The position numbers and the translations under genes are program-made. Of a stretch of 64,000 bases of DNA, positions 24,605 through 33,053 are shown in pieces (position 1 is the first letter of the stretch; every line of letters starts with the position of its first letter). The notes below the pieces were generated by a model, which was not told where the DNA came from, did not search any database, and saw only the letters and a program-made list of their open reading frames with translations. The stretch comes from Spirochaeta lutea (GTDB lineage Bacteria > Spirochaetota > Spirochaetia > DSM-27196 > Salinispiraceae): assembly GCF_000758165.1 (NCBI RefSeq), contig NZ_JNUP01000023.1, forward strand, positions 166,069-230,068, in the 5' to 3' direction.

Positions 24605-24907
24605 GTGCATGGCGGTAAGCTAACCAAAGCAGAAATAGTTGAATCAATTTCGGAGACCTCAGGTCTGACAAAAAAGCAAATACACTCCATAATCGACCTT
24701 TTTCTCCAACAGCTAAAAGATTCATTGGGACAAGATAAAATAATAGAATTTCGCGGTTTCGGAACCTTTGAAGTGAAAACCAGAAAAGGCCGTGATAGGG
24801 CTCGAAATCCAAAGACCGGACAAACAGTGAGTGTAGAAAACCATGGTGTTGTAAATTTCCGCCCCGGTAAAGATCTGAAGGATGCCGTATGGAGCCTGAG
24901 AGATTAA
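24605..24907 (+). CDS. HU/IHF-family DNA-binding protein
   Basis: A 100-residue histone-like protein with the HU fold: LTKAEIVESISETSGLTKKQ, FRGFGTFEVKTRKGRDRARNPKTGQTV (the DNA-embracing arm with the conserved RNP) and VVNFRPGKDLKDAV. It begins at GTG 24605 with AAGGAGGTG 5 nt upstream; the nearby ATG is out of frame. It bends DNA and compacts the nucleoid. Confidence 0.93.
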   Translation: MHGGKLTKAEIVESISETSGLTKKQIHSIIDLFLQQLKDSLGQDKIIEFRGFGTFEVKTRKGRDRARNPKTGQTVSVENHGVVNFRPGKDLKDAVWSLRD

Positions 24908-24993
24908 GCTCTATGATGCTATAAGGTATTGTAGCGATTATACAGGAACTCCTAACTAGTCGGAGGATTATACTCCGAGTTACAATAACCACG

Positions 24994-25016
24994 TTGACAT
25001 CCGTACGGATGTGGGT
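24994..25016 (+). promoter_or_regulatory. Candidate promoter/operator of the response-regulator gene
   Basis: TTGACA (24994-24999) is overlapped by a perfect 16-bp palindrome ACATCCGTACGGATGT (24997-25012). A matching -10 (GAAAAT or AAAATA near 25017) is weak, which would fit an activated or repressed promoter. Confidence 0.45.
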
Positions 25017-25042
25017 GAAAATAAAATCTGAGGGATATACGG

Positions 25043-25786
25043 GTGCAAAAAGAAAAAATCTTAATTGTTGACGATGAACAGATAAACCTCGATTTTTTTG
25101 ATGTTATGCTTTCTAAGCTTGGGTTCCAGGTTGAGCGAGCCGAGGACGGTGAAGAAGCCTTACAGATGGTAAAAACCGTTCATCCCGATCTGATAATTTT
25201 GGACAATATCATGCCCCGACTTTCGGGATGGGAAGTAACCAAAGCATTGAAAACTGATCCGGGATACGAGGATTTCAGAGATGTACCGGTTATTATGTTT
25301 TCTGCCATGGATGATGTCAAAGACAAGATCGAGGGGTTCGAACTCGGGGTTGAGGATTACATCACCAAGCCCTTTAACTTCTCTGAGGTATTAGCCCGGA
25401 TTAAGGCTGTTTTGCGCAGTAGAGACCTAACCCAGCAGGTGTTGAAGCGGGAAAAGAGAATTTCTCTGGTTGAAAGTTTGAACAAGTCCCTGGTGTTTTT
25501 TACCAAACATGTTAAACAGCCGGTGCAGGACCTGCTTGACGCAGCAAAAACCCTTAAGACTGATGATGAGAAGGCGGTTGAAGCCTTTGTCGATATGGTA
25601 AAATCAGAATCTGAGGAGACTCTTGCTACCATCAGCGGCCTTGAGGAACAAATTAGTGATTTATTGGCTCAGGGTGACCAGATGAAAGAAGATGAGTTGA
25701 GCGTAGAGAGTCTCGAGCGGAAATACGAAAAGCATTTCAAAGCCTACAAAGAAAAAGCGAGGAATCTCAACGAGGTTACTAAATGA
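25043..25786 (+). CDS. Response regulator with C-terminal coiled-coil domain
   Basis: A 247-residue protein. Residues 1-125 form a receiver domain: ILIVDDEQ (acidic pair), LIILDNIMPRLSGWEV with the phosphoacceptor Asp, VIMFSAMDD and the KPFN lysine. Residues 126-247 are charged and helical (KREKRISLVESLNKSLVFFTKHVKQPVQDLLDAAKTL ... LERKYEKHFKAYKEKARNLNEV), with no DNA-binding or enzyme domain. Such stand-alone regulators usually act through protein partners. GTG start. It overlaps the small TPR gene by 4 nt and lies just before a bactofilin, so a role in positioning or morphology signalling is possible. Confidence 0.85.
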   Translation: MQKEKILIVDDEQINLDFFDVMLSKLGFQVERAEDGEEALQMVKTVHPDLIILDNIMPRLSGWEVTKALKTDPGYEDFRDVPVIMFSAMDDVKDKIEGFELGVEDYITKPFNFSEVLARIKAVLRSRDLTQQVLKREKRISLVESLNKSLVFFTKHVKQPVQDLLDAAKTLKTDDEKAVEAFVDMVKSESEETLATISGLEEQISDLLAQGDQMKEDELSVESLERKYEKHFKAYKEKARNLNEVTK

Positions 25787-26004
25787 TAAGCGAAGAAAAG
25801 CGCCAGGTTTTAGATTTTTTCGCACAAGGCAGGCGTTTTTATAAGCTTATGCAATTCGAGGATGCAAAAAAATTGTTTGCACGCGCCCTGGAGGTTGACC
25901 CGGAGGATGGGCCTTCCAAGGTGTATTATGCCCGCTGTAAGCATTATATTGATAATCCACCACCTGAAGATTGGGATGGTGTGTTTGTTATGAAAACAAA
26001 ATAG
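25783..26004 (+). CDS. Small TPR protein with an adenylate-cyclase-type C-terminal tail
   Basis: A 73-residue protein made of one and a half TPR units (FFAQGRRFYKLMQFEDAKKLFARALEVDPEDGPSKVYYARC) followed by PPPEDWDGVFVMKTK. To my knowledge the same TPR and PP-x-DWDG tail end many spirochaete and delta-proteobacterial adenylate cyclases, so this looks like that tail as a separate gene. It overlaps the response regulator gene (ATGA) and probably works with it. Confidence 0.7.
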   Translation: MISEEKRQVLDFFAQGRRFYKLMQFEDAKKLFARALEVDPEDGPSKVYYARCKHYIDNPPPEDWDGVFVMKTK

Positions 26005-26066
26005 CTGTGCTTCCCTATAATTACGCGTTATGAAAGCCCTTAGAGTACTAAAACATATGGAATTTT

Positions 26067-26483
26067 ATGGCAACATCCTTTGATACTTCAGCATTACAAC
26101 ATACCGTCACGAGAATTGGAAAAAATGCCGTGTTATCCGGCACCCTACGATTTTCTTCTTCCATGAGAATTGAGGGTACTGTAAGCGGTACTGTGGTGGC
26201 TGATGGCTTTTTGTATATCGCCCAGGGAGCTGTTGTTGAGGCAGAAATCCTAGGGACGAATATAGTAGTCGCGGGTACGGTCCGAGGAAATATTTCAGCT
26301 ACTGAAAGGGTAGAATTGCTGGAGACCGCATCCATGCAGGGAAATATTAGGGCTGCCAAAATCCGAATCTTGGATGGAGTGGTGTTTGAAGGTAGGTGTG
26401 AGATGATCGACCGTAGTGATTCGGTTGATATTTTCGCTACACCTGTGGAAGATTTAAAGCAGTCATTAAAACCAAGAGAATAA
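26067..26483 (+). CDS. Bactofilin, second paralogue
   Basis: A 138-residue bactofilin. The beta-helix repeats are visible as GKNAVLSGTLRFSSSMRIEGTVSG, GFLYIAQGAVVEAEILG, NIVVAGTVRGNISATERVELLE and SMQGNIRAAKIRIL. The C-terminal tail is short and acidic (SVDIFATPVEDLKQSLKPRE), unlike the basic tail of the paralogue at 17104-17583, so the two probably have different partners. It follows a response regulator and small TPR protein and precedes pncC by 10 nt. Confidence 0.9.
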   Translation: MATSFDTSALQHTVTRIGKNAVLSGTLRFSSSMRIEGTVSGTVVADGFLYIAQGAVVEAEILGTNIVVAGTVRGNISATERVELLETASMQGNIRAAKIRILDGVVFEGRCEMIDRSDSVDIFATPVEDLKQSLKPRE

Positions 26484-26493
26484 TCAGGTAGGT

Positions 26494-26994
26494 ATGAAGG
26501 CTCGATTTGAAAAACAGATTGATGAGCTTTCAAGGGATGTAGTGATTCGGCTTGGCCAGATTGATAAATCCCTAATGGTAGCCGAATCCTGTACTGCCGG
26601 ACTTCTCGGGCACAGTATTGCCAGGACCCCTGGGGCATCAAAAATCTTTTGGGGTGGATTGATCGTATATTCGAATTCAGCTAAGCAGATTCTTGCAGGA
26701 GTGGATCCAGAAATTATTCAAGGATCTGGTGCTGTCTCTGAGGAGACTGTGGATGCTTTATTACATGGACTGTTACAGCGATTCCCTATTGATGCAGCCT
26801 TGGCTGTTAGCGGAATTGCAGGTCCTGGCGGCGGAACGCCGGAAAAACCTGTTGGCACGGTTTATATCGGGTCCATCTGCCGGTGGCTCGATGAAAAAAA
26901 ATACATACAACGCTGTAGGTTTGAGGGAGAACGAGTGGAAATTCAAGCTCAAGCCGTAATTGAAGGGATGAAGCAGCTACTCACCATGCTGTAG
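26494..26994 (+). CDS. pncC: CinA C-terminal-domain nicotinamide-nucleotide amidase
   Basis: A 166-residue stand-alone CinA C-terminal domain that deamidates NMN to nicotinate mononucleotide for NAD recycling. Motifs: LMVAESCTAGLLGHSIARTPGAS, GSGAVSEETVDALL and the diagnostic SGIAGPGGGTPEKPVGTVYIG. The N-terminal molybdopterin-binding-like half of full CinA is absent, as in the E. coli PncC type. Confidence 0.9.
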   Translation: MKARFEKQIDELSRDVVIRLGQIDKSLMVAESCTAGLLGHSIARTPGASKIFWGGLIVYSNSAKQILAGVDPEIIQGSGAVSEETVDALLHGLLQRFPIDAALAVSGIAGPGGGTPEKPVGTVYIGSICRWLDEKKYIQRCRFEGERVEIQAQAVIEGMKQLLTML

Positions 26995-27004
26995 AAAGGT
27001 GATC

Positions 27005-27062
27005 TTGACCTGGAGTTCCCGTAGGAGTAGTATTAGGAAACCACTCACATGAGAGTCCTAAT
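27005..27062 (+). promoter_or_regulatory. rho promoter and leader hairpin
   Basis: TTGACC (27005-27010), 17-nt spacer, TAGTAT (27028-27033). The early transcript can fold ATTAGGA with TCCTAAT (about 27032-27063). rho genes are commonly autoregulated through their leaders, so this hairpin may take part. Confidence 0.5.
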
Positions 27063-27110
27063 CAAAGCTTCCAAATACAAATCAGCAAATTACTTCAGTG
27101 GAGTTAGCCC

Positions 27111-28826
27111 ATGCCTATAATTCGCAGAAAGCGAAATGTTGACGAACAACAAGAAAAAGACCCGGAGGGGGAAGTAGTGAATGATTCTGAAGAGCAGGAT
27201 ACTTCATCAGGAGATGAACTAACCGGAAACCAAGATATTCAGAATAATCGGCAATCCGATGAGGATCAGGAAAAACCTGCCAAGAAACGGATTTATGCAA
27301 CCAAGAGGAACACTTCAACTGAAGGTTCTGATTCATCAGAGTCTAGTTCTGATAATGGGAACAATGGTAACCATGACAATAAGCAAAACAGGGGCTCCGA
27401 CTCGCATAGAAAGAAAAGCCGGAAAAAGAAGATAAAGGTAGAATTAAAAGAGTCATCTGAATCTGCCAATGAGGGCCCCGATGCTTCACAGATTATTAGC
27501 GGTACGGCTAATGAATATGGCGGTTTCGATCAAGATCAAGGTTCCTCGAACAGCAAGGCCATTAGTATCAATGAGCTGATTTGGATGAGTATGAAGGAAC
27601 TCAGGAATGTAGCTACCCAGATGGGAATAAGCCACGATAACCTGATGATACTGAAGAAACAAGAAATTGTTTTTGCCATCCTCAAGGCTCATACGGAACG
27701 AAACGGCACTATTTATGCCTATGGTTCCTTAGAAATACTTCCCGATGGATATGGGTTTTTGCGCTCGCCCCAGAACAGCTACTTACCCGGCCAGGATGAT
27801 ATTTATATTTCTCCAAGTCAGATTCGGTTATTTAATCTTAAAACCGGTGACACGGTGTATGGCCAGATAAGGCCTCCGAAGGAGGGCGAACGATTCTTCG
27901 CCATGCTCCGGGTGGAATCGGTAAACTACGATAATCCCTCGGTGGCACAGAGCCGGATCCCCTTTGATAACCTAACACCCCTATACCCGGATGTTAGATT
28001 GAACATGGAAACAAAATCAGGTGAACCTTCAACACGCATGATTAACCTGTTCTGCCCCATCGGTAAGGGGCAACGTGGATTAATTGTTGCACCTCCAAGA
28101 ACAGGAAAGACCGTTCTTCTGCAAAAAATCGCCAACGCGATAACCGAAAATCAGCCCGAAGTTTATTTAATCGTATTACTTATCGATGAACGGCCTGAAG
28201 AAGTTACCGATATGCAACGGAACGTAAATGCCGAGGTGATTTCTTCAACCTTTGATGAGCAGGCAACACGTCACGTACAAGTAGCAGAGATGGTACTGGA
28301 GAAAGCAAGGCGTTTGGTTGAGCATGGACGGGATGTTGTAATATTACTTGATTCTATTACCCGATTAGCACGTGCCTACAACCAGACCGTTCCCACATCA
28401 GGAAAGATCCTCTCCGGAGGGGTTGATTCCAACGCCTTACATAAACCAAAACGGTTTTTTGGTGCTGCTCGTAATATCGAGGGCGGCGGGAGTTTAACGA
28501 TAATGGCAACCGCCCTGGTGGAAACCGGAAGTAGAATGGACGAGGTCATTTTTGAAGAGTTCAAGGGTACCGGTAATATGGAGATTAATTTGGATAGGAA
28601 ACTTGCCGAACGGCGATTGTTCCCCGCAATTAATATTAAGCGATCCGGTACCAGACGTGAGGATCTTCTCTTAACCGAAGAAGAGATTAACAAAATGTGG
28701 GTTCTCCGTAAGGCAATTAACCCCATGGACGATATAGAAATACTGGAACTTCTGATTGACAGAATGAAAAAAACTAAGAATAATGAGGCCTTCCTGCGTT
28801 CCATGAATACTGGTGCAGGAGAGTAA
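27111..28826 (+). CDS. rho: Transcription termination factor Rho with long disordered N-terminal insert
   Basis: A 571-residue RNA-dependent ATPase, against about 420 in E. coli. Residues 1-150 are a low-complexity Asp/Glu/Ser/Asn/Lys-rich extension (clusters such as [13 protein letters not shown]). Then come the Rho N-terminal helical domain (about 152-195, [21 protein letters not shown]), the cold-shock-like RNA-binding domain ([29 protein letters not shown]) and the hexameric ATPase: [42 protein letters not shown] and [21 protein letters not shown]. Basic/acidic N-terminal extensions in other bacteria add RNA affinity or phase separation. The stop overlaps an in-frame ATG of the rpmE reading frame. 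Confidence 0.95.
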   Translation: MPIIRRKRNVDEQQEKDPEGEVVNDSEEQDTSSGDELTGNQDIQNNRQSDEDQEKPAKKRIYATKRNTSTEGSDSSESSSDNGNNGNHDNKQNRGSDSHRKKSRKKKIKVELKESSESANEGPDASQIISGTANEYGGFDQDQGSSNSKAISINELIWMSMKELRNVATQMGISHDNLMILKKQEIVFAILKAHTERNGTIYAYGSLEILPDGYGFLRSPQNSYLPGQDDIYISPSQIRLFNLKTGDTVYGQIRPPKEGERFFAMLRVESVNYDNPSVAQSRIPFDNLTPLYPDVRLNMETKSGEPSTRMINLFCPIGKGQRGLIVAPPRTGKTVLLQKIANAITENQPEVYLIVLLIDERPEEVTDMQRNVNAEVISSTFDEQATRHVQVAEMVLEKARRLVEHGRDVVILLDSITRLARAYNQTVPTSGKILSGGVDSNALHKPKRFFGAARNIEGGGSLTIMATALVETGSRMDEVIFEEFKGTGNMEINLDRKLAERRLFPAINIKRSGTRREDLLLTEEEINKMWVLRKAINPMDDIEILELLIDRMKKTKNNEAFLRSMNTGAGE

Positions 28827-28888
28827 TGAAAAAAACGCTCTTTCCCGGCATGGTTTCATCGAGTACGGAGGGGAGCAAGGAGAAGAGT

Positions 28889-29134
28889 ATGAAAGAAGGA
28901 ATACATCCCGAGTATCGTTTTGTTGTATTTAAGGATCTTGCGTCAGGACATATGTTTTTAACCAAGTCCACCGTACCAAGTAATAAGACAGTTAAGTACG
29001 AAGATGGAAACGAATACCCTGTTTTTGAGGTGGAAATCTCCAGTGCTTCCCACCCATTCTTTACCGGGAAGCAACAGCTGGTAGACACCGCTGGACGTGT
29101 AGAGCGATTTAAGAAAAAATACAATATCAAATAA
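28889..29134 (+). CDS. rpmE2: 50S ribosomal protein L31, zinc-free type B
   Basis: An 81-residue L31 with the signature [57 protein letters not shown]. It contains no cysteine, so it is the zinc-independent (C-minus, YkgM/RpmE2) form. Start ATG 28889 is set by AAGGAG 5 nt upstream; the frame stays open back to 28826, overlapping the rho stop, and that 21-residue extension is unlikely to be used. It is co-transcribed with rho and followed by a terminator. Confidence 0.92.
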   Translation: MKEGIHPEYRFVVFKDLASGHMFLTKSTVPSNKTVKYEDGNEYPVFEVEISSASHPFFTGKQQLVDTAGRVERFKKKYNIK

Positions 29135-29196
29135 TACCAGCGGTACGGCTGAGTTACTCAGTCATACGCCGTACAAGAATCACTGGGATTCAGGGA

Positions 29197-29227
29197 AACC
29201 GTCGGGAAAAACCGGCGGTTTTTTTAT
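29197..29227 (+). terminator. Rho-independent terminator after rho-rpmE
   Basis: AACCGTCGG, loop GAAAAA, CCGGCGGTT followed by a T tract. An additional stem GTACGGC...GCCGTAC lies just before it at about 29146-29174. Confidence 0.85.
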
Positions 29228-29263
29228 TGCCCTGAGATGGGGTGGGCGGTGGAGGACTGCATC

Positions 29264-30925
29264 TCAAGGGTTATCTACGGAGACGGTGGGCTCTCTTCGC
29301 AGAAGGATGCTAATCCAGACGACATAGATGAGTACCATGGAGAATACATCCCCGTATCTGGTGTGCAATGTCATGACAGGGTCGTCCTGAATATCTATAC
29401 GCAGAGAATCACCTCGTGCCTCAAACATAGGGGCCGTGAACCTGATGTCACCTGTGGTATCGATGTAGCTTGTGACCCCCGAATTGGTGGAGCGGAGCAT
29501 CGGCCGTCGTGTTTCAATAGTGCGGAACCGGGCGGCGGCTAGGTGTTGCGTTTGTGCGGCTATCGTTTTTGACCAACTATTATTGGTTAGATTAATAAAC
29601 AAGTCCGCGCCGAGAATGGTCTGTATTCGAGTAACAGGAGAAAATGAATCTTCAAAACAGATGGGTGTACCAGCCAGGATCCGGCCGCTGCTGTGCCTGA
29701 TGGAAAGGGGCTGATAATCCGGGCCGTGTGCCCACCCCGAGGATGGAAGGCCTACTACGTCCTTCAGGAAATTGGAAATGAAAGGTAGTTCGGCCAAGGG
29801 AATATGCTCTGCAAAAGGAATAAGCCGGCGTTTGCCGTATTGCCCCTCTGATACTATGCCTTTATCATTCGTAGTGGAGAGAATGGTTGCGCCGTTCATG
29901 TATCTTGGACCAGTTAGGCTATTAGGAGCATTGAGGGGTGCTCCGGTCAATAATGGGGCGGGGAGCTCCTGGATAAATTGGCTGAAGGGTTTTGAAGCGG
30001 GGATATCATCCGCATGACGAAGCAGTGTGTTGAGGACATAGGGGATGCTCGTTTCACTCCAGGTGATAACATGGGGATTCCATGGGTATTCAGGGAAGGG
30101 GAAGGACGAAAAATTCATGGGTCGCTTTTGGAGGGATTCGAGGGTAAGATTCTGAATATCCTCCAGTGCAGCAGCCCCGCTTCCTCGTTGCCATGAGTCT
30201 TGATTCTGTTGAATGAGTACTGCATCAAGAAACTGTGTTGATTCTATACCCCTTTGTTGATTGATACGATACAGACCGTACCCCCAAAACAGTACCCCTA
30301 GTATTACCCAGAAAATCCATGTGCGAAGATGTAGTGCTCTTGAATTCTGATTTGAGGTATGTGCGGCCACGGTGGATACAACCTGCTTTGTATAATATGA
30401 ATCAAGAGTGGAGAATATCAGGCTCTGAAGTAGAACAATGAAATAACTTACTAAAAATACCCCGCCTACATCGGCTATTTGGATGATGGGAAGGATTGGA
30501 GCTAATGAATATCCAGTAAGATTCCAAGGAAACGCAAGGTACCCGATAGAGCGGAGGAACTCGAAGGATACCCATACAGCGGGAATGAAGAAAATTCTAA
30601 AGGGTGATTTGGTCTTTATAGCATTCCCAAGAAGAGGAAAAAAAACGGCATAATAGGCGGTATACACCAACGAGACTCCGCCGAGGGTCCAAATACTGAA
30701 ACTTCCAAAATTCGAGAGCCAATAATAATGGGTTATACTCCATAAAAAACCGAAAACAGCTCCCATACCCGGAAGATGTTCCGAATCAATTTCCTGTATA
30801 GAAAAAAAGAGTGGGATTAAGGAGACGAGTCCGATAAGGGTAGATCCATAGGGTAGCAACGGATTCGGCATCGAAGCTGCATATACGATAACTGATGCAA
30901 CAATAGAAAGGATGTGTCTATGCAT
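29264..30925 (-). CDS. lnt: Apolipoprotein N-acyltransferase
   Basis: A 553-residue inner-membrane enzyme that adds the third acyl chain to lipoproteins. About eight hydrophobic segments surround a periplasmic nitrilase-like domain with the catalytic triad Glu (VITWSETSIP), Lys (YGKRRLIPFAEHIPL) and Cys (GTPICFEDSF). The window encodes at least one lipoprotein substrate (5651-6715). The start ATG 30925 has no ribosome binding site, but a TATGAT box (30932-30937) lies 6 nt before it, suggesting a leaderless mRNA with a poor -35. Confidence 0.92.
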   Translation of the reverse strand: MHRHILSIVASVIVYAASMPNPLLPYGSTLIGLVSLIPLFFSIQEIDSEHLPGMGAVFGFLWSITHYYWLSNFGSFSIWTLGGVSLVYTAYYAVFFPLLGNAIKTKSPFRIFFIPAVWVSFEFLRSIGYLAFPWNLTGYSLAPILPIIQIADVGGVFLVSYFIVLLQSLIFSTLDSYYTKQVVSTVAAHTSNQNSRALHLRTWIFWVILGVLFWGYGLYRINQQRGIESTQFLDAVLIQQNQDSWQRGSGAAALEDIQNLTLESLQKRPMNFSSFPFPEYPWNPHVITWSETSIPYVLNTLLRHADDIPASKPFSQFIQELPAPLLTGAPLNAPNSLTGPRYMNGATILSTTNDKGIVSEGQYGKRRLIPFAEHIPLAELPFISNFLKDVVGLPSSGWAHGPDYQPLSIRHSSGRILAGTPICFEDSFSPVTRIQTILGADLFINLTNNSWSKTIAAQTQHLAAARFRTIETRRPMLRSTNSGVTSYIDTTGDIRFTAPMFEARGDSLRIDIQDDPVMTLHTRYGDVFSMVLIYVVWISILLRREPTVSVDNP

Positions 30926-30969
30926 TGGCTAATCATACACTGAGAGATGATGAGAAAAAAGGGTTTTTA

Positions 30970-30998
30970 TTGCTAACTTGATCCTTTTCAGATAGTAT
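30970..30998 (+). promoter_or_regulatory. Promoter of the galactokinase-like gene and downstream run
   Basis: TTGCTA (30970-30975), 17-nt spacer, TAGTAT (30993-30998), about 30 nt before the start at 31029. Confidence 0.55.
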
Positions 30999-31028
30999 AG
31001 TTGAAAGGAAATTCCCAGGGGGACCGCT

Positions 31029-32189
31029 TTGGAGCGCCAGTTGATAGAGTTACATCGCGAGGAATTCGGAGAGGAGCCATCTGCTGTGGCATCTGCGCCG
31101 GGGGTCGCCTTTCTCTTAGGTGAGCATACCGAGTTTTGCTCTGGTATGGCAATTGGGTTCGGACTGCCTCTGCGTTCATGGGTGGCGGTGAGCCTGAGGA
31201 ATGATTCCAGTTTGCGTTTTTATTCTCCGGGACCCGGAGAACGAAAAAGAAGCAGCACCAGCAATCTCAAATACAAGCGAGAGGATCGTTGGGCTAATCA
31301 TCTGAAGGGTGTGCTGCTGGGGTTAAGCAATGCAGGCTGCCCGATTCAGGGTCTAAACATATCCTTTTTGGGTACAATTCCCCAGAACAAGGGGCTGTTT
31401 AGTTCCGGAGCGCTTTGCCTATCACTGGCTAGGGCCGTTTCTGATGCTATGGGGTTTGATATCTCCGACCAGCAATTGATCCAGGCTGTCGTATTTGCCC
31501 AAAAAAACTTTTCCTCGAATTATGTTTCACCGTTGGAGATCTATACAAGTTTATACGCAAAAAATCATGAACTTTTAGTACTTGATCAACGGAACTTTAG
31601 CAGAACCTATGTTCCCTACGAGTTCAACGGAACTCAGATGCTTCTCATAGATACCCAGGTGCCACAAAGCGATTTCGAAGAGGATCTTGAAGAGAGAATA
31701 GAGGTCTGTCAGGAAGCAACCCGGGTAATAAAAGAACGAATTCCCGGGGGTGATTTGAGGAGCGTGACAACCCGGGACTTTCGTGTTTCCCTTGGGGCTG
31801 TTTCAGAATCTGTACGAAGGGTATCGATTCATGGCAGTAATGAGCATGCTCGGTTCGTCGAACTGTCCCACATGATCGGTGAACAGAATCTTACTCTTGC
31901 TGGGAAGATTCTAAACAGATCCCAAGAAGACCTTCGGGACCTGTTTGAAGTATCTTGTCCGGAGGTGGACTGGATATCAAAGCATACCATTGAACTGCCC
32001 GGTGTCTATTGTACTCGGTTGACCGGGGTCGGTATTGCCAGTTGTGCAATAACCATTTACGATTCAAAGGTTCACCAGGAGCTTATCACCAGACTAGAGG
32101 AGTACGAGCGTATTTTCGGTTTTCATCCGGAATTACATACCATCTATCCGAGTATGGGACTGATAGTGCACCGGTCTCCTGGTGGGTGA
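31029..32189 (+). CDS. Galactokinase-like GHMP protein with degenerate active site
   Basis: A 386-residue GHMP-fold protein of galactokinase length. The N-terminal signature is recognisable (APGVAFLLGEHTEFCSG, residues 23-39; GalK: GRVNLIGEHTDYNGG). The ATP loop, normally PxGxGLSSSAA, reads IPQNKGLFSSGAL. The region that should carry the catalytic Asp in GxMDQ reads SPLEIYTSLY, and the third motif, normally GAGFGG, reads TGVGIASC. These changes argue against ordinary galactokinase activity; it could phosphorylate another sugar or be a regulator, as some eukaryotic GalK paralogues are. TTG start with AGGGGG upstream. Confidence 0.7.
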   Translation: MERQLIELHREEFGEEPSAVASAPGVAFLLGEHTEFCSGMAIGFGLPLRSWVAVSLRNDSSLRFYSPGPGERKRSSTSNLKYKREDRWANHLKGVLLGLSNAGCPIQGLNISFLGTIPQNKGLFSSGALCLSLARAVSDAMGFDISDQQLIQAVVFAQKNFSSNYVSPLEIYTSLYAKNHELLVLDQRNFSRTYVPYEFNGTQMLLIDTQVPQSDFEEDLEERIEVCQEATRVIKERIPGGDLRSVTTRDFRVSLGAVSESVRRVSIHGSNEHARFVELSHMIGEQNLTLAGKILNRSQEDLRDLFEVSCPEVDWISKHTIELPGVYCTRLTGVGIASCAITIYDSKVHQELITRLEEYERIFGFHPELHTIYPSMGLIVHRSPGG

Positions 32190-32266
32190 CCGCTGAATGC
32201 TCCCCTTGGGGTTAGGGTGGGACCTGCCCATTCCCGGGGGCGTAGTGACCATTTCAGGGAGGGGAA

Positions 32267-33040
32267 ATGACCATTTTATTAACAAACGACGATGGGTTCT
32301 TTAGTCCCGGCCTAAAAGCAATGAAGCAGGCATTGTTATCCCGGCCAGGAATAGCAGAATCTGATATTTGGATTATAGCTCCGGATGGAGAGCGTAGTGG
32401 TATGTCCCATTCCATTACGCTGAAGGATCCGATCAAAGCAAAGGAACTTTCTTTCCAGGAATATGCTATTTCGGGTTCTCCTGCTGACTGTGTAATTACC
32501 GCAGTTTTGGGAATATTGCCCCAACCTCCCGATATCGTATTCTCCGGAATAAATCTCGGACCAAATCTAGGTACTGACATTACCTACAGCGGGACCGCAG
32601 CTGCAGCACGGCAAGCGGCCTACATGGGAATCCCCGGGGTTGCATTATCGTTAGTAAGCTACCGGGAACCCTTTCATTTTGATGGGATTGCGGAATTCGC
32701 AGCGAAGAATCTGGAAGTGTTTATAAAACACGCCGATGAGCAGCATTTTTTGAATATCAACGGACCGAATACTCCTCATGAGTTCACCTCCCTTGAGGTA
32801 ACCCATCCCTGTCGGAGAATGTATAATGATAAGATGATAAGCTATAAGGCTCCTCGGGGGGACACGTACTGGTTCCTTGATGGCTCTCCCATTGAGGATA
32901 TTGATGATCCCGGTTCGGATTGGGATGCGGTAAAGCGGGGGGCTCTCTCTATAAGTCCGATTCATCTTCATCCTCTCAACAATGAAATTGATAAGGATTA
33001 CGAATCAACCTTTGCATTAAAAAAAGAGGTGATTGGCTAA
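32267..33040 (+). CDS. surE: 5'/3'-nucleotidase SurE
   Basis: A 257-residue metal-dependent nucleotidase of the SurE fold. The N-terminal ILLTNDDGFFSPGLKAM holds the Asp-Asp metal pair, APDGERSGMSHSIT the substrate Ser, and GINLGPNLGTDITYSGTAAAARQA the conserved Asn and phosphate site. It dephosphorylates nucleoside monophosphates in stationary phase. GGGAGGGG precedes the ATG. Confidence 0.93.
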   Translation: MTILLTNDDGFFSPGLKAMKQALLSRPGIAESDIWIIAPDGERSGMSHSITLKDPIKAKELSFQEYAISGSPADCVITAVLGILPQPPDIVFSGINLGPNLGTDITYSGTAAAARQAAYMGIPGVALSLVSYREPFHFDGIAEFAAKNLEVFIKHADEQHFLNINGPNTPHEFTSLEVTHPCRRMYNDKMISYKAPRGDTYWFLDGSPIEDIDDPGSDWDAVKRGALSISPIHLHPLNNEIDKDYESTFALKKEVIG

Positions 33041-33053
33041 CCCCGGAGGCTCC

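Noticed and set aside
28826..28888. N-terminal extension of L31 starting at the rho stop
   Set aside because: The conserved L31 start KEGIHPEY begins at 28889 with an ideal ribosome site; the 21 upstream residues are not conserved in the family as I know it.
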